From contig CAYQLT010000003.1 in the NCBI GenBank assembly GCA_964418425.1, positions 68,515-132,514 of the forward strand: 64,000 nt of DNA. Direction: 5' to 3'. Within the stretch, counting starts at the first letter, position 1; each line of letters opens with the position of its first letter. The position numbers and the translations under genes are program-made. Positions 58,367 to 64,000 of the stretch are shown one piece after another. The notes beneath the pieces were generated by a model. That model was not told the DNA's origin, did no database searches, and saw only the letters and a list, made by a program, of their open reading frames with translations. Source of the DNA: CAYQLT01 sp964418425. Lineage in GTDB: Bacteria; Bacillota; Limnochordia; Limnochordales; Geochordaceae.

Positions 58367-59260
58367 TTACCCGGTTCCCTCTTCCACACCTTCCAACCGA
58401 CCCAACAGCTCCAGGAGTCGCACCAGCTCTTCTTGCCCGTAAAACTCAATTTCGATCCGGCCCTTGCGCCTTCCCTGGCGGATCACCACCCGGGTTCCCA
58501 GCGCCCGTTGCAAAGCCATCTCCATCTCCGCCCACGATCCGGCTCCTTGGGCCGCCCGCCTCGCCCGCTCCCCCGACGCCCCCTCCCGTAACGCACGCCG
58601 CACCATCGCCTCCGTTTGGCGCACCGACCAGCCCCGCTCCACCACCATCTGAGCCAGGCGTACCCGTTCCGCCCCCGGCGGCATTCCCAGCAAGGCCTTC
58701 GCGTGTCCCTCGCTCAAGTCTCCCGCCAGGATCTGCTCCTTGATGGGGGGCTCCAGTTCCAGCAGGCGCAGCGTGTTGGCCACCGTGGGCCGCTTGCGCC
58801 CCACCATGGCGGCCACCGCCTCCTGGCTCAACTGAAACTCCTCCACCAACCGTCGGTACGCCTCCGCCTGCTCCAGCGGGTTCAGGTCCTCCCGCTGCAG
58901 GTTCTCCACCAGCGCCATCTGCACCATTTCGCGGTCCCCCACCGGACGAACCAGCGCGGGCACCGCCTCCATGCCCACCAGCCGCGCGGCCCGCCACCGC
59001 CGCTCCCCGATCACCAGCTCGTAGCGCATCCCGTTCTCCCTGCGAGCTGGCCGTACCACCAACGGCTCCAGAATCCCGTGGGTCTTGATGGATTCTGCCA
59101 GCTCCTGGAGAAGAACCTCGGAAAACTGGCGTCGCGGTTGAAAAGGATTCGGGTCGATCTGGTTCACGGGGATCTGGACGACGCCTTCCCGTCCCTCCCC
59201 CGCAAACTCGCTCTCAGGGATGAGCGCCCGAAGACCCTTGCCCAACGCCTGGCGACTCAT
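58367..59260 (-). CDS. spo0J: Chromosome-partitioning protein ParB/Spo0J
   Basis: A 297-residue CTPase-type ParB. MSRQALGKGLRALIPE opens it. The N-terminal nuclease-like domain (IDPNPFQPRRQF; GERRWRAARLVG) holds the CTP-binding motif, followed by a DNA-binding HTH (LSQEAVAAMVGRKRPTVANTLRLLEL) and a C-terminal dimerisation domain. It binds parS next to its own stop and loads SMC. It overlaps soj by 47 bp. Confidence 0.95.
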   Translation of the reverse strand: MSRQALGKGLRALIPESEFAGEGREGVVQIPVNQIDPNPFQPRRQFSEVLLQELAESIKTHGILEPLVVRPARRENGMRYELVIGERRWRAARLVGMEAVPALVRPVGDREMVQMALVENLQREDLNPLEQAEAYRRLVEEFQLSQEAVAAMVGRKRPTVANTLRLLELEPPIKEQILAGDLSEGHAKALLGMPPGAERVRLAQMVVERGWSVRQTEAMVRRALREGASGERARRAAQGAGSWAEMEMALQRALGTRVVIRQGRRKGRIEIEFYGQEELVRLLELLGRLEGVEEGTG

Positions 59261-60020
59261 CCTGCATCACCTCCGCCGCCAGCTGGCGGTACGCCTGGGC
59301 ACCTTTGCACTGGTCGTCGTACAGCACGATGGGCTTGCCGTGGCTGGGCGCCTCGGTGAGCCGGACGTTCCGGGGGATGATGGTCTCGTACACCCGTACC
59401 CGATTGGCGAAAAACGAGCGGACGTCCGCCACCACCTGTTCCGACAGGTTCGTGCGGCCGTCGTACATAGTCATGACCACCCCGGCAACCACCAGCGCCG
59501 GATTCAGGTGCTCCCGCACCATCTCAATGGTGCGCATCAGCTGGCTCAGCCCCTCCAGCGCGTAAAACTCGCACTGGATGGGTACCAGCGCTGCATCCGC
59601 CGCCGCCAGCCCGTTCAGCGTTAGCAGCCCCAGCGACGGCGGCGAGTCGATGAAGATGTAATCATACTCCCCCTGCACCGGCGCCAGGGCGCGCCGCAAC
59701 CGGAACTCCCGAGACAGCGCGCCGACAAGCTCCACCTCCGCCCCTGCCAGGTCGATGGTGGCCGGAGCCACGTCCAGCCCGGGCACTTCGGTAGGCCGGA
59801 TGACCGACCTCAGGGTGCGCTCATTGAGGAGGACGTGGTACATGCAGCCGTCCAGCTCCCGCTTGGCAATCCCCACCCCGGTGGTGGCGTTGCCTTGCGG
59901 GTCCACGTCCACCAGCAGCACCCTGCGCCCCGCCACCGCGATGTATGCCGACAGGTTGACAGCCGTGGTGCTCTTGCCAACCCCACCCTTCTGGTTGACG
60001 ATGGCCACCACCCGACCCAA
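59214..60020 (-). CDS. soj: ParA/Soj ATPase
   Basis: A deviant Walker ATPase of 268 residues with NQKGGVGKSTTAVNLSAY at the P-loop, VDVDPQGNATTGVG and FIDSPPSLGLLTLN. It forms DNA-bound dimers that move ParB-parS and, in Bacillus, regulates DnaA. The start is a TTG at 60020, with GTG codons just inside the frame as alternatives. Ten bp after noc. Confidence 0.95.
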   Translation of the reverse strand: MGRVVAIVNQKGGVGKSTTAVNLSAYIAVAGRRVLLVDVDPQGNATTGVGIAKRELDGCMYHVLLNERTLRSVIRPTEVPGLDVAPATIDLAGAEVELVGALSREFRLRRALAPVQGEYDYIFIDSPPSLGLLTLNGLAAADAALVPIQCEFYALEGLSQLMRTIEMVREHLNPALVVAGVVMTMYDGRTNLSEQVVADVRSFFANRVRVYETIIPRNVRLTEAPSHGKPIVLYDDQCKGAQAYRQLAAEVMQDESPGVGQGSSGAHP

Positions 60021-60029
60021 CGCGCCTGC

Positions 60030-60923
60030 TCACCCCCCGCGGGTACGCGCTCGGGCGTTTCGCCCCAGGCGGATCACAAAACTCCATCCATCGGGTCCTT
60101 CCTGTTCCTCCATGCTCGCCTCGAATCCCGCCTGCCGCGCCTTTCCCACCACCTGGCGCAGTCCGTTCACAAAAATCCTCGCATCCCCGTACGCGCCCCG
60201 CACCCTCCGCCGTCCCCTGGGGGCCATCATCCGGCCCACCAGTTCCTCGCTCTTGGCCGCCGACAGCTCCATGTCTGCCATGCGTCGGGCCGCCTCTTTT
60301 TGCTTCTCCGGATCCTCCAGGCGCAAAAGCGCCCGCGCGTGGCGCTCTCCCAGCCCGCACGCCCGCACCACTTCCCGGACCTCTTCGGGAAGCCGCAACA
60401 GCCGCAGCTTGTTGGCCACGGCACTCTGGCTCTTGCCCACCTGGCGGGCCACCTCTTCCTGGGTGAGCCCGAACTCCTCGACCAGCCGCCGAAACCCCTC
60501 CGCCTCCTCCAGGAAGTGCAGGCCCGACCGCTGGAGGTTTTCGATAAGCCCCAGCGCCGCCGCGGTCTGGTCGTCTACCTCCCGCACCACCACGGGTACC
60601 CGCGAAAGCCCGGCCAGCCGGGCCGCGCGCCACCGGCGTTCCCCTGCCACGAGCTCGAACTCTTCCCCCACCGCCCGAACCACCAGGGGCTGAAGGAGCC
60701 CGTAAGCTTTGATGGACTCCGCCAGCTCCCGCAGCTCCGCCTCGTCCACGTGCTGGCGCGCCTGAAAGCGCCCCGGCCGCACCCGCTCCGTCTCCACCCA
60801 TCGCACGTCCCCGGCGCCGTACCGCCGGTCGCCCGGTGGGCCCTGCTCGCGCGCGCCGCCCGGCTCTTGTCCTGCTGGCCCTCGGCCCTGCCCTCTGGCC
60901 CGCAGCAGCTCACCCAGCTTCAA
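60030..60923 (-). CDS. noc: Noc nucleoid-occlusion protein (ParB paralogue)
   Basis: A second ParB-like protein (297 residues) with GERRWRAARLAGLSRVPVVVREV, LTQEEVARQVGKSQSAVANKLRLLRLPEEV as HTH, and a C-terminal domain unlike Spo0J. Position upstream of soj and downstream of rsmG matches noc of Bacillus, which inhibits division over the nucleoid. The first 40 residues are Gly/Arg-rich; Bacillus Noc carries a membrane-targeting amphipathic helix there, not obvious here. TTG start. Confidence 0.88.
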   Translation of the reverse strand: MKLGELLRARGQGRGPAGQEPGGAREQGPPGDRRYGAGDVRWVETERVRPGRFQARQHVDEAELRELAESIKAYGLLQPLVVRAVGEEFELVAGERRWRAARLAGLSRVPVVVREVDDQTAAALGLIENLQRSGLHFLEEAEGFRRLVEEFGLTQEEVARQVGKSQSAVANKLRLLRLPEEVREVVRACGLGERHARALLRLEDPEKQKEAARRMADMELSAAKSEELVGRMMAPRGRRRVRGAYGDARIFVNGLRQVVGKARQAGFEASMEEQEGPDGWSFVIRLGRNARARTRGG

Positions 60924-61013
60924 AGACGGCCACCCCCACCCTGCCGACGGGGCCCCCGCGGGCTGCGCTGGCCAGGTTCTCCGGCCGCCCTTGCGCTCCC
61001 TCCCGGGCCGCGC

Positions 61014-61730
61014 TCACGGCCGCCCCACCCTCCCCGGCCTGCGCGGCCACCTCTCCGGACAGGGCACCTTCTTTTCCAGCACCACCAGCACGCGGCCGAT
61101 CCCCCCGGGCAAGCTCAGCGCCCGCCTTTCCGCAAGCTCCAATCCGCCCCGCCGAGCGTGCTGCAAGCCCACCTCCCACTCCTGCTCCACGCCCGGCCCC
61201 TTCATGACCACCACGCGGCCTCCCACCCGCACCAATGGCGCACAGAGCTCCACCGAGACCGCCAGAGAGCCGACCGCCCGCGCGAACGCCCAATCGGCCG
61301 TCTCCCGCCAGCCAGGCCGGTGCCCCAGCTCCTCAGCCCTCTCCACCACCACCTGCACGTTGGCCAGCTCCAGCTCCGCCGCGGCCTGCTGGAGAAAGGC
61401 CGCTTTCTTCCGCACCGCCTCCACCAGGAACACCAGCAGGTGGGGCCTTGCCACCGCGAGAGGAATCCCGGGCAACCCCGCGCCCGAACCCACATCCACG
61501 GCTCGCCCTTCCTCCAGGGGACCCACCAGGGCCGCCGCAGTGAGCGAATCCAGCAGGTGCTTCACCAGCACCCCCTCCCGCTCTCGGATGCCGGTCAGGT
61601 TGACCCGGCGGGTTGCCTCCAGCAGTCGGTCCGCAAAGACAAGGAGCCGCTCGATCTGCCAAGCAGCGAGCGGCACCCCTAGCTCCCGGCTTGCCTCACC
61701 CAACCACTCGGCCTCGCCGCGCCCCTCCAT
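61014..61730 (-). CDS. rsmG: 16S rRNA (guanine527-N7)-methyltransferase
   Basis: GidB/RsmG (238 residues) modifies G527 of 16S rRNA. NLTGIREREGVLVKHLLDSL, VDVGSGAGLPGIPLA (SAM site) and FARAVGSLAVSVELCAPLVRVGGRVVVMKG are typical. The ATG start is preceded by GGAGG sites. Usually follows mnmG, but here it lies 111 bp after jag. Confidence 0.94.
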   Translation of the reverse strand: MEGRGEAEWLGEASRELGVPLAAWQIERLLVFADRLLEATRRVNLTGIREREGVLVKHLLDSLTAAALVGPLEEGRAVDVGSGAGLPGIPLAVARPHLLVFLVEAVRKKAAFLQQAAAELELANVQVVVERAEELGHRPGWRETADWAFARAVGSLAVSVELCAPLVRVGGRVVVMKGPGVEQEWEVGLQHARRGGLELAERRALSLPGGIGRVLVVLEKKVPCPERWPRRPGRVGRP

Positions 61731-61841
61731 CGCCCCCGCCTCCGTCTCCGCCCACGGCCAGACCGAGTGCCCCTGCCTTCGCTTTCACCCGTCCCCAGGG
61801 GGCGGGTTAAGCGAACGCGCGTTCGCCACGGCCCATCCCAC

Positions 61842-62678
61842 CTACCCCTGCCGGCGCCCCTTTGCATTCCGGGGGCTTCGTCGCCCCTCCCCAATGGGCT
61901 TCTCCGGCGGTCCTGCCTCCTCCGTGGCCCGGCGGGGCAGGATCACTACCCTCCGCTGCGGCTCCTCGCCCTCCGAGCGGGTCATCACGGCCGGGTCGTC
62001 CCGCAACGCCAGATGCACGACCCGCCGCTCCAGCGGGTTCATGGGCTCCAGAGCCACGCTTCGCCCGTTTTGGCGCACCTGGCGAGCCGCGCGCAGCGCC
62101 ATCGACCGCAGGATCCCCTCACGACGGCGCCGATACTCGCCTGCGTCCAGGACGAACCGCACCCACGGCCCTTCCACGGCGCGGTTGGCAACCATGTTGA
62201 CCAGGTACTGCAGCGCGTCCAGAGTCTGCCCCCGACGTCCGATCACCAGGCCTGCCTCCTGGCTCACCAGATTGAGGGCATACAGGTCCGGCTCCACCCG
62301 CCGGGTTTCCACGTGGCCGGCCGCCCCCATGCGCCGGGTCACCTCTCGCAAGAACTCCCGCGCCCTCGCCAGCTTCGCCTCTGCAACCCTGCGCAGCGCC
62401 TCCCCGTCCGGCACCTGCTGAGGTGCCTCCGCGCCGGCCTTTGTCCCCACGGACCCGCCCTCCCCGGGCTCGGCCCCCTCGGGTGTCGCCGGCAGGCGCC
62501 GCAGCGTCACGCGGATCTTCGCCATCTTGCCCCCCAGAAAGCCCAGCAGCCCCCGGTTGGGCTCGTCCAGGACCTCGACCTCCACCTCATCCCGGCGCGC
62601 TCCCAGCTCGTCCAGGGCCGCCTCCAGCGCCTCCTCCACACTGCGCCCGGACTTCTCCACCCACCGAACCTCGCTCAT
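61842..62678 (-). CDS. jag: Jag/KhpB RNA-binding protein
   Basis: Jag_N (about 1-50, VEKSGRSVEEALEAALDELGARRDEVEVEVLDE), a middle KH domain (about 120-190, LVIGRRGQTLDALQYLVNMVANR) and an R3H domain (ERRVVHLAL) follow each other in 278 residues. KhpB with KhpA controls cell elongation and division regulators in some Firmicutes. ATG 62678 is preferred; 4-bp overlap with yidC. Confidence 0.92.
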   Translation of the reverse strand: MSEVRWVEKSGRSVEEALEAALDELGARRDEVEVEVLDEPNRGLLGFLGGKMAKIRVTLRRLPATPEGAEPGEGGSVGTKAGAEAPQQVPDGEALRRVAEAKLARAREFLREVTRRMGAAGHVETRRVEPDLYALNLVSQEAGLVIGRRGQTLDALQYLVNMVANRAVEGPWVRFVLDAGEYRRRREGILRSMALRAARQVRQNGRSVALEPMNPLERRVVHLALRDDPAVMTRSEGEEPQRRVVILPRRATEEAGPPEKPIGEGRRSPRNAKGRRQG

Positions 62679-63304
62679 CGAGCCCGAACGCTCCCTTCGG
62701 CGACCGCAAGCTGGCGGTTGAACAACCACATCTGCGCCACGGTGAAGACGTTACTGACCACCCAATACAGCACCAGCCCCGCCGGCAAAGTGTAGGTGAT
62801 GAAGGCGGTGACCCCGCTCATGATCCACATCATCTGGCTCTGCCTCGAATCCATGCCCGGGTTAAGGCCCGGCCTCATGGACCAGTAGGTGGTGAGGGCG
62901 GCCAGCAACGGAAGGATCAGGTACGGGTCCCTCCCACCCAGATCCCACAGCAGAAACGTGGCGCCCTGTGGAAGCCGCGTCAAAGCCTGGTACAGCCCCA
63001 CCAGCACAGGAAACTGCACGATGAGGGGCAAGCAACCGCTGAGCGGATTCACCTTATGCTGGCGGTACAGGTCCATCAAGCGCCGCTGAAGCTCCTGAGG
63101 CCGGTCCTTGTACTTCTTTTGAAGCTCCGCCACCAGCGGCTGCAGCTTCTTCTGTCCCTGCAGCGCTCGGAACTGCGCCAGCCCCAACGGGGCAAGGGCC
63201 AATCGAACCAGAAGGGTCAGGCCGATGACCGCCAACCCGTAGCTGCCCGTGGTTTCCCGAAAGCGCTCCAACAGCCACCAAAGACTGTCGGCGAAATACC
63301 GCAA
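62675..63304 (-). CDS. yidC: Membrane insertase YidC/SpoIIIJ
   Basis: A 209-residue Oxa1-family insertase with five transmembrane segments. It has the conserved Arg in LLVRLALAPLGLAQFRAL, a coiled cytoplasmic hairpin (LQKKYKDRPQELQRRLMDLY), PLIVQFPVLVGLYQAL and VLYWVVSNVFTVAQM. The TTG at 63304 is chosen because earlier in-frame codons lack starts and no lipoprotein Cys is seen. Gram-positive YidC proteins usually have a lipobox, so its absence is worth noting. Probably the SpoIIIJ-like or only copy. Confidence 0.9.
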   Translation of the reverse strand: MRYFADSLWWLLERFRETTGSYGLAVIGLTLLVRLALAPLGLAQFRALQGQKKLQPLVAELQKKYKDRPQELQRRLMDLYRQHKVNPLSGCLPLIVQFPVLVGLYQALTRLPQGATFLLWDLGGRDPYLILPLLAALTTYWSMRPGLNPGMDSRQSQMMWIMSGVTAFITYTLPAGLVLYWVVSNVFTVAQMWLFNRQLAVAEGSVRAR

Positions 63305-63342
63305 GGCCTGCGACCCTGCCTCTCCATGGCGCCGTCCCCCGC

Positions 63343-63585
63343 CTACGGCACCGGGTCGTACCCCCCCGGGTGGAACGGATGACAACGCCCCAGGCGTTTG
63401 ACGGCAAGCCAGAGGCCCCTCCACAACCCATGGCGGATCAGCGCCTCTTGAGCGTATTGGGAGCAACTGGGGTAGAAACGGCAACGAGGCCCGACCAACG
63501 GTGATACCCACCGTTGGTAGCCCCGTATGGCTACCACCAGGGCCTGTGCCGCCCCATCTGTCAGCGGCTTTGCAAGCTGCGCCAT
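63343..63585 (-). CDS. yidD: YidD membrane protein insertion efficiency factor
   Basis: An 80-residue protein with IRGYQRWVSPLVGPRCRFYPSCSQYAQEALIRHG and GLWLAVKRLGRCHPFHPGGYDPVP, the complete YidD signature with conserved cysteines. It aids YidC. The ATG at 63585 overlaps rnpA by 25 bp. Confidence 0.95.
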   Translation of the reverse strand: MAQLAKPLTDGAAQALVVAIRGYQRWVSPLVGPRCRFYPSCSQYAQEALIRHGLWRGLWLAVKRLGRCHPFHPGGYDPVP

Positions 63586-63950
63586 GCCCCCGCCCTCTTC
63601 AAGGCGTCTCGAAGGGCCAGCCGCAACTCTCCGAACGTGGCCTCCACGCTCCCCGGTCGTGCCGTGATGAGGAGGTCCACGGAGCCGACAATACCCTCCA
63701 GCTCGGCCCGGACCGCCTCCCGCAGACGCCGTCGAACCCGATTCCGCACCACCGCCTTGCCGAGCCGCCGGCCGACCGCAAGCCCTACCCGAACCTGCCC
63801 GGCTTCGTTGGCGCAAACCCTCACGGCCACAGGACCAGCCGACCCGACGCGCCCCCGGCGCACCAGCCTCTCGAAGTCCGCTCTCCGCCGAAGCCTTGCC
63901 AGCTGCGGCCCGCCTCCCACCGTCCCGGTGCCCCGCCTACCCCGGTTCAC
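63561..63950 (-). CDS. rnpA: Ribonuclease P protein component
   Basis: RnpA (129 residues) binds RNase P RNA in tRNA 5' maturation. RRRADFERLVRRGR, the RNR motif VGRRLGKAVVRNRVRRRLREAVR and VDLLITARP are typical. The GTG at 63950 overlaps the rpmH stop (AAGTGA), so coupled translation is likely. Confidence 0.94.
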   Translation of the reverse strand: MNRGRRGTGTVGGGPQLARLRRRADFERLVRRGRVGSAGPVAVRVCANEAGQVRVGLAVGRRLGKAVVRNRVRRRLREAVRAELEGIVGSVDLLITARPGSVEATFGELRLALRDALKRAGAWRSLQSR

Positions 63951-64000
63951 TTCACCGTAAGGCGAGCACGCCCCTTTACCCTTCTTCGCCTCAAGACCCG
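63947..64000 (-). CDS. rpmH: 50S ribosomal protein L34, C-terminal fragment
   Basis: The last 18 codons read RVLRRRRVKGRARLTVK and stop at 63947-63949. That is the basic C-terminus of L34, just upstream of rnpA as in nearly all bacteria. The first half lies beyond the window; dnaA and oriC normally follow on that side. Confidence 0.88.
   Translation of the reverse strand, partial: RVLRRRRVKGRARLTVK

Noticed and set aside
1..64000. CRISPR arrays, insertion sequences, prophage or integrative element
   Set aside because: No regularly spaced repeats, transposase, integrase or terminal inverted repeats were seen; only the partial DUF234 ATPase at the left edge hints at accessory DNA.

Overview
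The window is about 70% G+C, densely packed bacterial DNA. Some 63 of the roughly 69 genes lie on the minus strand. The right edge is the classic origin-proximal block of spore-forming Firmicutes, read leftward: rpmH (cut by the window end), rnpA, yidD, yidC, jag, rsmG, noc, soj, spo0J, with one perfect parS palindrome just past spo0J. The strand bias therefore fits transcription in the direction of replication, with oriC just beyond base 64000. Spore-associated genes (SipL-like, YabE-type, YyaC, a sporulation-type PBP5), high G+C and ADP-heptose genes together suggest a deep-branching Firmicute of the Limnochordia/Symbiobacteria kind. That placement is inference; no rRNA gene is present to test it.

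Layout from left to right. 1-6800: end of a DUF234 ATPase, tRNA-Gln with its own promoter, then a nucleotidyltransferase, GntR regulator, ispE, D,D-carboxypeptidase, archaeal-type phosphoglycerate mutase, and a divergent proline dehydrogenase. 6800-15150: one long minus-strand unit joining heptose activation and transfer (GT9, flippase-like membrane protein, rfaE1, rfaE2) to methionine synthesis (two core-MetE-like proteins and a homocysteine methyltransferase-MTHFR fusion). The fusion gene is interrupted by a 100-N scaffold gap flanked by a 55-bp exact duplication, which is an assembly artefact. 15150-22300: spore envelope and wall genes (SipL-like, a catalytically degenerate GH18, an amidase, YabE) with ykuK and rsmA. 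22300-26300: dnaD, dnaB and ddl.

26300-35100: a permease, then aroE attached to the rpsF-ssb-rpsR-mazG-yybS-rplI operon, then a branched-chain 2-oxoacid dehydrogenase operon (E1 alpha, E1 beta, E2; no E3). 35100-40800: DUF951, an OGG-type DNA glycosylase, a glucosidase/debranching-type enzyme, two small plus-strand genes, and pheA. 40700-46100: glycine cleavage system gcvT-gcvH-gcvPA-gcvPB with lipM, which supplies the lipoyl precursor needed by GcvH. 46430-53800: iscS-thiI-TPR/VanW-ilvE-sucC-sucD. 53800-58200: YkvI-like protein, yyaC, ykuS, a phosphoribosyltransferase, bactofilin and an M23 peptidase. 58300-64000: parS, spo0J, soj, noc, rsmG, jag, yidC, yidD, rnpA and the rpmH end.

Genes overlap heavily (4-80 bp), which implies translational coupling, and GTG and TTG starts are common. 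No insertion sequence, CRISPR array, prophage or rRNA operon was seen. I found no convincing intrinsic terminator and no riboswitch. No obviously new multi-gene system stands out. The most interesting signals are the MetE-like paralogue with a rewritten zinc site inside a heptose/methionine operon, catalytically degraded spore-wall enzymes, a TPR-VanW fusion, and the loss of mnmE/mnmG from the origin block.
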